Assembly (NCBI GenBank): GCA_002718415.1
Contig: PBEM01000004.1
Coordinates: forward strand, 1 to 37,016
Reading direction: 5' to 3'
Source: Chloroflexota bacterium
Lineage (GTDB): Bacteria > Chloroflexota > Dehalococcoidia > Lucifugimonadales > Lucifugimonadaceae
DNA length: 37,016 bases
A program made the position numbers and the translations under genes. This document shows positions 1-8,003 of this stretch, piece after piece. The first letter of the stretch is position 1. Every line of letters begins with the position of its first letter. The notes under the pieces were generated by a model that made no database searches, was not told where the DNA came from, and saw nothing but the letters and a program-made list of their open reading frames with translations.

Positions 1-576
1 TCTCCAGCAGTAATTACTTTTTATTTAGGAATTAATAAAAAATTAGATAAACTACCACATCATAAAATATTTTTATCTAAAAATATGGAAAAATCATACG
101 ATAGTATATTTAAATATGGAAAAATTCCTCACGATCCGCCTTTCTATATATCTTCTCCTTCATCCACAGATGAAAGCATGGCTCCTAAAGATTGCTCTAA
201 TATTTTTATTCTTGTTCCAGTTCCAACAATAGATAAAAAAAAATATTACAGTCGAAAAGAAATTTCAGATATTAGAAATAAAATTTTCAAGAGATTAGAA
301 TTATCTGGATCTATTATTGATGAAAGATTTATAGATTTTGAAGAAGTTTGGACACCTAATGACTGGGCTGAAAATTTTTCTCTAACAAATGGATCCGCAT
401 TTGGAGAATCTCATAATTTTTTCAACATAGGACCTTTCAGAAGTAAAAATTATTCCAAAAAAATTAAACATCTATTTTTTACTGGTTCATCTACTACACC
501 AGGAACTGGAGTCCCAATGTGCTTAATTAGTGGACAAATGACCGCAGAAAGGATAAAAAAATTATTTGAAAAATAA
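1..576 (+). CDS. crtI: Phytoene desaturase family protein (CrtI-like), C-terminal part
   Basis: The reading frame is open from the first base of the window, so the gene is 5'-truncated by the window edge; the first internal ATG at 85 is not the true start. About 191 C-terminal residues are visible. They start with a stretch ending in the LPHHKIFL segment typical of bacterial CrtI and finish with the conserved FAD-binding block (FTGSSTTPGTGVPMCLISGQ), the counterpart of 'GASTHPGGGVP'. CrtI enzymes are FAD-dependent, membrane-associated desaturases that add conjugated double bonds to phytoene. The gene overlaps the next one by 11 bases and begins a five-gene carotenoid operon that holds a second CrtI paralogue at 2438. 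Which step this copy catalyses cannot be told from the fragment; phytoene to lycopene is most likely because the paralogue sits beside cruF. Confidence 0.85.
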   Translation, partial: SPAVITFYLGINKKLDKLPHHKIFLSKNMEKSYDSIFKYGKIPHDPPFYISSPSSTDESMAPKDCSNIFILVPVPTIDKKKYYSRKEISDIRNKIFKRLELSGSIIDERFIDFEEVWTPNDWAENFSLTNGSAFGESHNFFNIGPFRSKNYSKKIKHLFFTGSSTTPGTGVPMCLISGQMTAERIKKLFEK

Positions 577-1318
577 AGATTTTAAGATATTGGGAAAAGG
601 GGAACCTAAATTCATAGCTGTCCATGGATGGGGTGATGATAATTCTACATTTGATCCTATTGAAAAATACATCCCGGAACATTTGTCAATTTTATGTCCT
701 AATTTACCAGGATACGGTGGATTAGAACCTCCTAGTGAATGGACTGTAGAATCAATCTCAAAAAACTTAGTCAAATTTCTAGAAGAAAGAACAGATCTTG
801 AAAATAAAATTTTCATAGGAAATTGTTTTGGTGCAGTACCAGTCCTAGAAATGTTAATTAGAAAATATATATCTCCTACTAAAATAATAATTATAGATCC
901 TTATGCTTTTATTCCTTTTTATTTTAAAATTTTCCTTGCTGGTAAATTTGGAGAAAGAGCCTATAAAACTACTTTTGATTCCAGAATAGGGCGTTTTATT
1001 ACAAATTTTGCTCTTAAAAATCATAGAACAGATGAATCTGATTTAACTAAATCTTTCAGTAAAGTAGACCATGATTCTGTACATAAATATTTAAAATTAA
1101 TGTCTAAAATTAGTGGTCCTGAAAAATATAAAGATATAAACGTACAAATAAAAATTCTTTACGGAGAAAATTCTTTCGGTGCTGTTAAAAAATCTGCTTG
1201 GATATTAAAAGAATTATGGCAAAATAAAGCTAATTTATATCAAATTCCTAACTCTGGACATTTACCTATACAAGAAAATCCAAAACATTTATCTGAAATA
1301 ATATTTAAAAATGAATGA
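566..1318 (+). CDS. Alpha/beta hydrolase-fold protein with a Cys nucleophile, in carotenoid operon
   Basis: A 250-residue alpha/beta-hydrolase. The oxyanion segment HGWGDD lies at residues 20-25, the nucleophile elbow reads G85-N86-C87-F88-G89, and the catalytic His is H232 in the motif NSGHLPIQENP. The usual Ser of the GxSxG elbow is Cys here. The usual acid position after the sixth strand is Ser203 (YGENS); E201 or D111 could serve instead. The start is TTG at 566, inside crtI; a second TTG at 590 is possible, and no strong ribosome-binding site decides between them. The gene overlaps crtI by 11 bases and the glycosyltransferase by 8, so it is co-translated with carotenoid enzymes. Esterase or acyl-transferase action on a carotenoid glycoside is an inference. 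Ordinary housekeeping hydrolase activity is the alternative. Confidence 0.8.
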   Translation: MKNKDFKILGKGEPKFIAVHGWGDDNSTFDPIEKYIPEHLSILCPNLPGYGGLEPPSEWTVESISKNLVKFLEERTDLENKIFIGNCFGAVPVLEMLIRKYISPTKIIIIDPYAFIPFYFKIFLAGKFGERAYKTTFDSRIGRFITNFALKNHRTDESDLTKSFSKVDHDSVHKYLKLMSKISGPEKYKDINVQIKILYGENSFGAVKKSAWILKELWQNKANLYQIPNSGHLPIQENPKHLSEIIFKNE

Positions 1319-2441
1319 GCTAATACTTATAATTTCAATTGTTATTTATTCACCATTTGTTTTTGCTACTTTGACAAATATTATTTTTTTCAAATCCTTA
1401 AGAAGTGAAGAATTTAATATTAATGAAGATTTATTTATAGACTCTGTATCAGTCCTAATTCCAGCAAGAAACGAAGAAAAAAACATCGGAAAATGTCTAA
1501 ATTCTCCAGGATTAAATGATAAATGTATTTATGAAATATTGGTCTATGATGATGATTCTACAGATAATACAAAAAAAATAGTAGAAAAGATAATGGAAAA
1601 AAATGGGAAATTAAAATTAATAAAAGGTTCAACTAAACCACAAGGTTGGGTTGGTAAAACAAATGCGTGTTTTGAATTATCCAAAAAAGCTAGTTCACCC
1701 TACTTTCTTTTTCTAGATGCTGATACTGAACTAAATAAAAATGTGATTAAAATACTTATACATAAATCAAAATCAAATAATATAACCTTAATATCTGCCT
1801 GGCCAAAATTATTACTAAAATCTTTTCCTGAAAAGATTCTGATGCCTATGTTGAACTTTTTAGTCTTCAGCACATATCCTGGAATATTATCTAGTAAAGT
1901 AAAATCTTCATCAATGGGGATAGCACATGGTGCAATGATTCTATGTAATGCAGATGTATACAAAAAAATAGGAGGGCATAAAATTGTTAAAGAATCTCTA
2001 TTTGAAGATACAACTTTAGCAAAACTTTGGAGAGCAAATAACGAAAAAACATTACTGATAAATGGTAAAAATATTGTAAGTACTAGAATGTATAATAATA
2101 CAAATGAAATTTGGAATGGATTCAGCAAAAATTTTTACCCTGCATTTAATAATGACCTAAAATTTTTTCTTTTTATAACATTCTTTTTATTCAGTTTTGT
2201 CCTTTTCCCAATACTTATAATTTTATTATCATCATTTAAAATCATAAGTATCTTTCTTATATTCATAGTAGTAGCGCCATTAATATTAAGACTTATAATT
2301 GATATAAAATTTTCTAGTACTTTATTTAGTGCAATATTTTACCCAATTCCAATAATTTTTATGTTTTTATTAGGATTGAATTCAAGAAATAAATTTCTGA
2401 AATCTGGTGTCGAATGGAAAGGGCGTAAATATAAAAAATGA
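1311..2441 (+). CDS. Membrane family-2 glycosyltransferase, carotenoid type (CruG/CrtQ-like)
   Basis: A 376-residue GT-A glycosyltransferase. It begins with a membrane helix (about residues 3-25), followed by the GT2 nucleotide-sugar core: SVLIPARNEE, the VYDDDSTDN acidic strand, GWVGKTNAC, the metal-binding FLFLDADTE, and FEDTTLAKLWRAN. Three or four hydrophobic helices close the C-terminus (about 280-360). This layout matches the CruG and CrtQ glycosyltransferases that attach sugars to hydroxylated carotenoids. Placement between two desaturases and immediately before cruF supports transfer of a sugar to a tertiary or 2'-hydroxyl of the carotenoid end. It overlaps the upstream hydrolase by 8 bases and the downstream desaturase by 4 (ATGA). 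Sugar donor and acceptor position cannot be read from the sequence. Confidence 0.82.
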   Translation: MNELILIISIVIYSPFVFATLTNIIFFKSLRSEEFNINEDLFIDSVSVLIPARNEEKNIGKCLNSPGLNDKCIYEILVYDDDSTDNTKKIVEKIMEKNGKLKLIKGSTKPQGWVGKTNACFELSKKASSPYFLFLDADTELNKNVIKILIHKSKSNNITLISAWPKLLLKSFPEKILMPMLNFLVFSTYPGILSSKVKSSSMGIAHGAMILCNADVYKKIGGHKIVKESLFEDTTLAKLWRANNEKTLLINGKNIVSTRMYNNTNEIWNGFSKNFYPAFNNDLKFFLFITFFLFSFVLFPILIILLSSFKIISIFLIFIVVAPLILRLIIDIKFSSTLFSAIFYPIPIIFMFLLGLNSRNKFLKSGVEWKGRKYKK

Positions 2442-3880
2442 GTAAATCTTTAGTGATAATAGGTGGAGGATTAGGTGGACTATCTTTAGCTTTAATTGCA
2501 GCAAAGAAAAATTGGAAAGTAAAAATAATTGAAAAGAATTCTTCTTTAGGTGGAAAACTTAACCAAAAAAAAATTAATGATTTAAAGTGGGATTCAGGGC
2601 CTTCATTAATTACCTATAAAAATATATTCGATCAACTACTTAGTTTTTCAGAGAAAAATAATAACCCTCCAAAATTTATAAGGTTAGATAATTTATTTAG
2701 ATACAAGTTTTCAGACGGAACAAATTTAGATTACGTGTCTAACCTAAATCATCTCATAGCAAACATTCAAAAGATAACTGAAGATAAAAAAGATGTTATG
2801 GGATTTTTAAATTTTATAGGTTTAGGAGAACAAATTTTTAATTTATCTGAAAAAACTTTTTTTAAGAATTATTTATTTAATCAAACTAACCTACAAGGTT
2901 TAAAAGAACTACTTTCAGTATCGCCAATTAAAGCTTTTGGAAATTATTCTAAAAATGTTTCTAAAAATATAAAAAATCCAAATATACAACAACTTTTACT
3001 AAGATATCCAACTTATGTTGGATCTTCTCCATATAAAGCACCATCAACTTTGTGTATGATTCCTTATTTAGAGTTAGCTTATGGTGGTTGGTATATAAAA
3101 AATGGATTATATGAATTGGTAAATTTTATAAAGAAAGATTTAATTGATAAAGGTTGTGAAATAATTATGGAAGAAGAAGTAAACAAAATAGAAATTTCGA
3201 ACAATAAAATCAGTTCTATATCTACTAAATCAGGTTTCAAAATATCGGGAGATGAATTCGCCTTCAACATAGATCCGGATATAGTATATAAAATTTCGGA
3301 TGGAAAGATAGGAAAAAATCTTAAACAAAAAGATGCTTCAATGTCCGGAGTAGTAATCTTAGGTACATTACCAATCAAATCAACACCAAAAAATCATCAT
3401 ACAGTAATTTTCAGTAATAATTATAAACAAGAATTCGATCAGATATTTGATGATTATTCATTTCCAGATGAACCTACCATATACATAAACAACCCTCCAA
3501 AAAATGATAATAATTATAATGAAAAAGAAATATTTATAATGGCTAATGCTCCTCCTAATGGTAATAATTGGTCTGATGAAAATACAAAATCTAGCTTGGA
3601 TAAAATTTTGAATCTATTAGATAAAAAATTAAGTATCGCTAATGATTTAAAAATTTTGGATATTTGGAATCCAAATAGATTTTCCAAAGATTATAATTGT
3701 CCATTCGGTTCAATATATGGAAGAGTTTCTCATGGTTGGCTAAATACATTCCATAGAAACCCCTTAAAAAAGTCGAAAAATACTCACTTTTTAGGAGGTG
3801 GTGCTCATCCTGGAGGAGGAACACCTACAGTAATCATTTCAGCTTTTTTATGTGCAAAAAAATTAGGAATAAAAATATGA
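2438..3880 (+). CDS. crtD: CrtI-family carotenoid desaturase (CrtD-like)
   Basis: A 480-residue FAD enzyme. The N-terminal Rossmann motif IGGGLGGLSLALIAAKK is followed by the acidic strand end and IEKNSSLGGKL. WDSGPSLIT is the substrate-site segment conserved in CrtI/CrtD enzymes, and the C-terminal FAD block GGGAHPGGGTPTVIISA is intact. Length is normal for the family. It is a second CrtI paralogue in the operon, next to a CruF hydratase and a glycosyltransferase. That context favours a CrtD role, desaturating the C-3',4' bond of a 1'-hydroxycarotenoid as in myxol or hydroxylated acyclic carotenoids. A CrtO-type ketolase or a second lycopene-forming desaturase cannot be excluded. It starts in an ATGA overlap with the glycosyltransferase, and its stop overlaps the cruF start. 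Confidence 0.8.
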   Translation: MSKSLVIIGGGLGGLSLALIAAKKNWKVKIIEKNSSLGGKLNQKKINDLKWDSGPSLITYKNIFDQLLSFSEKNNNPPKFIRLDNLFRYKFSDGTNLDYVSNLNHLIANIQKITEDKKDVMGFLNFIGLGEQIFNLSEKTFFKNYLFNQTNLQGLKELLSVSPIKAFGNYSKNVSKNIKNPNIQQLLLRYPTYVGSSPYKAPSTLCMIPYLELAYGGWYIKNGLYELVNFIKKDLIDKGCEIIMEEEVNKIEISNNKISSISTKSGFKISGDEFAFNIDPDIVYKISDGKIGKNLKQKDASMSGVVILGTLPIKSTPKNHHTVIFSNNYKQEFDQIFDDYSFPDEPTIYINNPPKNDNNYNEKEIFIMANAPPNGNNWSDENTKSSLDKILNLLDKKLSIANDLKILDIWNPNRFSKDYNCPFGSIYGRVSHGWLNTFHRNPLKKSKNTHFLGGGAHPGGGTPTVIISAFLCAKKLGIKI

Positions 3881-4587
3881 TAATAATTATTAAAATCTTA
3901 TTATGGTTAATTTTTATGACTATGAGTATAGGTGGAATTTTTTCATTATTTTTTGATTTAACTTTTTCATATGCCCCATTAATATTAATGACTTCTGGAT
4001 TTTTCATAACTTTATTTAGTTCTGAAAATAAAAAGTCGTTCATGGTTATTTTATTATTAATAATTTTTGGAGTTTTTATAGAAAATATAGGTGTAATTTA
4101 TGGAATACCGTTTGGATCTTATGTATACAGTGATTACTTAGGAATAAAATTATTACATACTCCGGTTGCTATAGGCTTTGCATGGGTTATGCTAACAATT
4201 CTAGCTTCTTCCTTTGTTAATCATAATATATCTCTAAAAAATTTATTTTTAGGCGCCTTTATATTAACTTCTTTTGATTTAATTATTGATCCTGTATCAG
4301 TAAATGTAATGGGAGCTTGGGAATGGGAATCTTCAGGAATATATTATGGAATTCCACTCTCAAACTTTATAGGTTGGTTCTTAACCTCTATATTGGCAAT
4401 GATAATATTATTAACTTTTAAGCCAAAAATATCTTACTTTGGAAATCTTCCTGGAATAATTATTCTTACTTTTTTTTGGATTATTTCTATTACAGAAGGA
4501 ATGATTATACCCTCAATATTAGGATTGATATTAATTGTTTATTTTGTAATTAAAAACATAAGAAGTTTGTTTAAAAAAATATTCTAA
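3877..4587 (+). CDS. cruF: CruF-type carotenoid 1,2-hydratase (DUF422 membrane protein)
   Basis: A 236-residue integral membrane protein with about seven hydrophobic helices. Family landmarks are ENIGVIYGIPFGSYVYS, then LLHTPVAIGFAWVML, and the signature GAWEWESSGIYYGIPLSNF followed by GW. CruF adds water across the terminal C-1',2' double bond of lycopene- or gamma-carotene-type ends, giving the hydroxyl used in later steps. The longer frame opening at 3850 would start with CKKIRNKN and run through the end of crtD. The ATG at 3877 is chosen because it sits in an ATGA overlap with the crtD stop, the coupling used by its neighbours, and begins the first membrane helix. It is the last gene of the operon and converges on the thioredoxin-fold gene with one base between the stops. 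Confidence 0.87.
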   Translation: MIIIIKILLWLIFMTMSIGGIFSLFFDLTFSYAPLILMTSGFFITLFSSENKKSFMVILLLIIFGVFIENIGVIYGIPFGSYVYSDYLGIKLLHTPVAIGFAWVMLTILASSFVNHNISLKNLFLGAFILTSFDLIIDPVSVNVMGAWEWESSGIYYGIPLSNFIGWFLTSILAMIILLTFKPKISYFGNLPGIIILTFFWIISITEGMIIPSILGLILIVYFVIKNIRSLFKKIF

Positions 4588-4588
4588 T

Positions 4589-5041
4589 CTAAATTTTACT
4601 AATATTAATGGGAGGCTTATTAGATCTATAAAAAATTTTTTCTTCTGTATCAGTACATATCCAAGTGGGTACAGATTTGATGTTGAATTTTTTTATAAAA
4701 CTTCTATTATTATTTTTTGTTACATCAATTACATTCAAATTATTGTATAGATCTTTATTGGAAATATTATTGATTACATCTGAAAATAAACAACCGGCGC
4801 ATCTAGGAGAATGGAAATAATAAATTTCATAATCACTATTTATTGAAGAACCAATTGAAGGATGGGTAACATAAATTCTTAGAAATAAAAATAATGATAC
4901 TAATATAATAGTTGAAATTATACTTACTAAGATTCCAAAAAAATATGTAGTTAATCCAGAAACAAATAAAGGAATTAAAATTAGTGAATTTTTATTCATA
5001 TACTCATAAATAAACCTTGAAACTTTTATCAATAAATTCAT
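4589..5041 (-). CDS. Membrane-anchored thioredoxin-fold protein with CAGC active site
   Basis: A 150-residue protein. Two hydrophobic helices (about residues 18-36 and 38-57) are followed by a thioredoxin-like domain. The domain shows the dithiol motif C81-A-G-C84 after a beta strand (EIYYFHSPR) and the cis-proline segment SVPTW at 123-127. With the N-terminus anchored in the membrane, the domain could face either side; a role in disulfide exchange or in reducing a membrane partner is likely from the fold. The start ATG overlaps the stop of the MMPL transporter gene (ATGA), so the two are translationally coupled and may act together at the membrane. I do not recognise a named family. It is shorter than DsbA/DsbD proteins and lacks the ResA/TlpA insertion. 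Confidence 0.7.
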   Translation of the reverse strand: MNLLIKVSRFIYEYMNKNSLILIPLFVSGLTTYFFGILVSIISTIILVSLFLFLRIYVTHPSIGSSINSDYEIYYFHSPRCAGCLFSDVINNISNKDLYNNLNVIDVTKNNNRSFIKKFNIKSVPTWICTDTEEKIFYRSNKPPINISKI

Positions 5042-7263
5042 TTTTCTGAAATTTTTCTAGATGGCCACCAATTATATTTACCTAACATAGCTGCCATACT
5101 AGGAACTAATAATGCCCTAACTATGAAAGTGTCTATCAATACACCTAACATAACAGCAAATCCTAATTGGAATACATCTCTTAGGGGTAAAGTGGTAAGT
5201 ACTGAGAAGGTTCCAGCCAAAATAATACCTGCGGATGTTACTACACCTCCAGTACGACCAATAGCTTCAGCTATACCTTTTATATATCCTGATTTCTGAA
5301 CCTCTTCACGTATTCTAGACATAACAAAAATATTATAATCTGCACCTAAAGCCACAAGAAAAACAAAAATCCAAACTGGATTTTGATACGCTACTCCGTT
5401 ATGACCCAATATATTTTGAAAGATAAATACAGATAATCCATATGTTGCTAAATATGAAATTATTATACTAAACATAAGATACACTGGAGAAATTATAGAT
5501 TTTTGAAGAATAATAAGTACTAGAAAAATTGCTAAAAGAACAATTGGTGCAAGAACTAGCATATCTCTATCAATAGCATTCTTATTGTCAGTCTGAACGG
5601 CAGTTTGTCCACCGACCAAAATATCAATATTTCTAACTTTACTATCATTTAAATGTTTACTAGATATATCTCTGATTTCAGTAATTTGATTCAAAGACTT
5701 TTCAGAATATGGATCACCATCAAAAACAATATCTAATCTAGTTGTAGAACCATCATTAGAATTAAACCTCAAGCCAGCAAAAGATTCAGGAGAATTTTCA
5801 TCCACATAAAAACCATTAGGTCTTGTCACTCCCATAACTTTGTTTACACCATTCATTAGTTCAATTTTTTTAGCTAACTCTTCGACAAACTCTCTTCTTT
5901 CTACAATATTCCCTGAAGAACTAGTAATAAAAACATTTGAAGGTGAAAGCTCACCAGGAGGGAATCCTTTTTTCATTAATTCATAACCTATTTTTGATTG
6001 AGCATCATCTGGATATCCATCAATGAAATTAAAACTTGGGATAAGACTAAATATAGGTAAGATTGAAATACCTAATATTATCGTAGTTGAGATAAAAACA
6101 AATTTAGGTTTTAGAGAAACAAAATTACCTATACGATGCCACACACCTTTTTTGTTTGCCCTCTTAATATTGGAATGAATGCTAATAGGCCAAAAAGCCC
6201 ATTTACCCATTAAGGCTATAGTGACGGGAATTACAGTTATCCCAGCTATCAATACTACTCCAACAGCTAAAGCTAACATAGGTCCCATTGTCCTAAATGA
6301 TCCAGACAAAGCAAAAATTAGTAACATCATTGCAACTATAGTAGTAGAAGCAGATCCAATAATTGATGGTGCAACTTTTTTAACTGTTTCTGACATGGCT
6401 AGAAATCTATTTTGATTTTTACCAAGCTCTTCTCTATACCTTGAAATTATGAATAAAACATAATCTGTTCCAGCTCCGAACAATAATACAGACATAATAG
6501 CTGTAATTTGCCCATTTACAGGTATATCAAAATTATCAGCAATTAAGGCTGCCAAGCTTTGAGCTAAAATTAAGGCTGTTCCAACCAAAATTAACGGAAT
6601 AAGTGCAAGACCAGGAGATCGGTATATTATAAACAATATTACTAATACCAATAAAACTGTAACCATGGTAACTTGAATATCAATTGATTGAAATACTCTA
6701 ATAGCATCAGTAAAAATTGATGCAGGACCAGTCACTCCTGATTGAATTTTTAATTTCCCTCCAAACTCTTCTGCTTTTTCAGCAATTACATCAACAGTTT
6801 TTTGAAAGTCTTCATCGGCTGGATTACCACCAATATTTATTAATACCGTCATAGTAGAACCGTCAGGTGAAATAAGCGAAGCTGATGCTTCAGGAGAATC
6901 ATAAACAGATAAGATATTTTCGATTAATTTTAATTCTTGATTCTCCTGAAAAAAATATACAAAATTTTTCAATTGATTAATATTATCTATATCTATATTT
7001 CCATCTGTAGAGAAGAAATTTTCTGCAGCATGGAAAACTACTATTGCTGATAAACCCGAATTAGTAGGATATTTATCCAATTGAAGATTTATAGCCTTAA
7101 CAGATTCCACATCAGCAGGTAAAAATTCCTCTTGTTCATTAGAGGTAACATCAGATAAAGATGGGGAAATAATATTTATAACAACTACTAAAAGAATCCA
7201 TGTAATTAGTGTAATTAATGCATTGATAGGATTTTGAGAAAATTTAGATAATACTCTTGTCAT
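5038..7263 (-). CDS. MMPL-family RND transporter
   Basis: A 741-residue transporter with two internally similar halves. Each half has one N-terminal membrane helix, a large extracytoplasmic loop (about residues 40-190 and 410-540), and a block of five helices. The family proton-relay motifs are visible in both halves: GAGTDYVLF in the first and GADYNIFVM in the second, each followed by an SRxREE-type loop. MMPL proteins are proton-driven exporters of lipids, glycolipids and hydrophobic molecules. Its size is close to the compact bacterial MMPLs and smaller than mycobacterial MmpL proteins with extended loops. The start codon shares one base with the folE stop (TAATG), and the stop overlaps the thioredoxin-fold gene. 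The substrate is unknown; the convergent carotenoid operon and the inositol-lipid operon elsewhere in the window suggest candidates, without proof. Confidence 0.88.
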   Translation of the reverse strand: MTRVLSKFSQNPINALITLITWILLVVVINIISPSLSDVTSNEQEEFLPADVESVKAINLQLDKYPTNSGLSAIVVFHAAENFFSTDGNIDIDNINQLKNFVYFFQENQELKLIENILSVYDSPEASASLISPDGSTMTVLINIGGNPADEDFQKTVDVIAEKAEEFGGKLKIQSGVTGPASIFTDAIRVFQSIDIQVTMVTVLLVLVILFIIYRSPGLALIPLILVGTALILAQSLAALIADNFDIPVNGQITAIMSVLLFGAGTDYVLFIISRYREELGKNQNRFLAMSETVKKVAPSIIGSASTTIVAMMLLIFALSGSFRTMGPMLALAVGVVLIAGITVIPVTIALMGKWAFWPISIHSNIKRANKKGVWHRIGNFVSLKPKFVFISTTIILGISILPIFSLIPSFNFIDGYPDDAQSKIGYELMKKGFPPGELSPSNVFITSSSGNIVERREFVEELAKKIELMNGVNKVMGVTRPNGFYVDENSPESFAGLRFNSNDGSTTRLDIVFDGDPYSEKSLNQITEIRDISSKHLNDSKVRNIDILVGGQTAVQTDNKNAIDRDMLVLAPIVLLAIFLVLIILQKSIISPVYLMFSIIISYLATYGLSVFIFQNILGHNGVAYQNPVWIFVFLVALGADYNIFVMSRIREEVQKSGYIKGIAEAIGRTGGVVTSAGIILAGTFSVLTTLPLRDVFQLGFAVMLGVLIDTFIVRALLVPSMAAMLGKYNWWPSRKISEK

Positions 7264-7838
7264 TATTTTGGATTTCTAGAAATATTATTCAAAAATTCTG
7301 TTCTTGTTGCTAAATCTGTTCTAAAACTACCTAGCATTACATTAGTTATCATTTGAGTATTATTCTTTTTTACACCTCTCATAACTGAACACATATGTAC
7401 TGCATCAATTACTACTCCTAAACCTAGTGGTTTCACTACAGAATAAAACGCATCAGCTATATCTTTAGTTAGTCTTTCTTGTACTTGAAACCTTTTAGAA
7501 AAAGCATCCACTATTCTAGGAATTTTAGAAAGCCCAATGATTTTTTTATTAGGAATATATCCTACTGAAGCTGTACCGTAAAAAGGTAAAAGATGATGTT
7601 CACATAGACTATAAAAGTTAATATCTTTCACAACAACCATTTCATCATATGAAACATTAAATAATGCTCCATTTACCAATGATTTAATGTCAACTTTATA
7701 ACCAGAAAGTAATTCAGCATAAGACTTTGCTACTCTGGTAGGAGTTTTTTCCAAACCTTCTCTTTCTGGATTTTCACCACAAGCAATAAGAAATTCATGC
7801 ATTAACTTAGTTATTTTTTCGGAATCAAAAGAATTCAT
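7263..7838 (-). CDS. folE: GTP cyclohydrolase I
   Basis: A 191-residue enzyme converting GTP to 7,8-dihydroneopterin triphosphate, the first step of folate (and pterin) synthesis. The zinc ligands C79 and H82 lie in CEHHLLPF, and C150 lies in HMCSVMRGV; the segment [17 protein letters not shown] is characteristic of FolE type I. An in-frame ATG at 7916 would add 26 hydrophobic/aromatic residues absent from the family. The ATG at 7838 (MNSFDSEKI) starts just before the conserved helix and is chosen. The gene heads a coupled operon with the MMPL exporter and the thioredoxin-fold protein, an unusual partner set for folE. Its promoter region is shared divergently with the alcohol dehydrogenase at 8004. 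Confidence 0.93.
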   Translation of the reverse strand: MNSFDSEKITKLMHEFLIACGENPEREGLEKTPTRVAKSYAELLSGYKVDIKSLVNGALFNVSYDEMVVVKDINFYSLCEHHLLPFYGTASVGYIPNKKIIGLSKIPRIVDAFSKRFQVQERLTKDIADAFYSVVKPLGLGVVIDAVHMCSVMRGVKKNNTQMITNVMLGSFRTDLATRTEFLNNISRNPK

Positions 7839-7994
7839 AATTAAAAATTTGTAATACCAATATATAAATTGTAGTATATCATACGCAAATCTAGTAAATG
7901 TGAGTATATATACCACTAATTAATATTTTTTGATTTTTGTTTAAATTTATACTTAAATATAATATAAAAAAGTACTTATTATAAATATGATAAA

Positions 7995-7998
7995 GGAG
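7995..7998 (+). promoter_or_regulatory. Ribosome-binding site deciding a TTG start
   Basis: GGAG within AAAGGAGAAAA lies 5 bases before the TTG at 8004. This clear Shine-Dalgarno supports TTG as the true start of the alcohol dehydrogenase, since no upstream ATG in frame gives the family's N-terminus (KAALYKG). Confidence 0.75.
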
Positions 7999-8003
7999 AA
8001 AAT

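Noticed and set aside
3850-3876. Earlier ATG for cruF.
   Set aside because: It would add a CKKIRNKN segment inside crtD, while the ATG at 3877 gives the ATGA coupling used by the neighbouring genes.
7839-7916. N-terminal extension of folE.
   Set aside because: The 26 extra residues are absent from the family, and the internal ATG begins the conserved part; the stretch is more likely promoter and leader.
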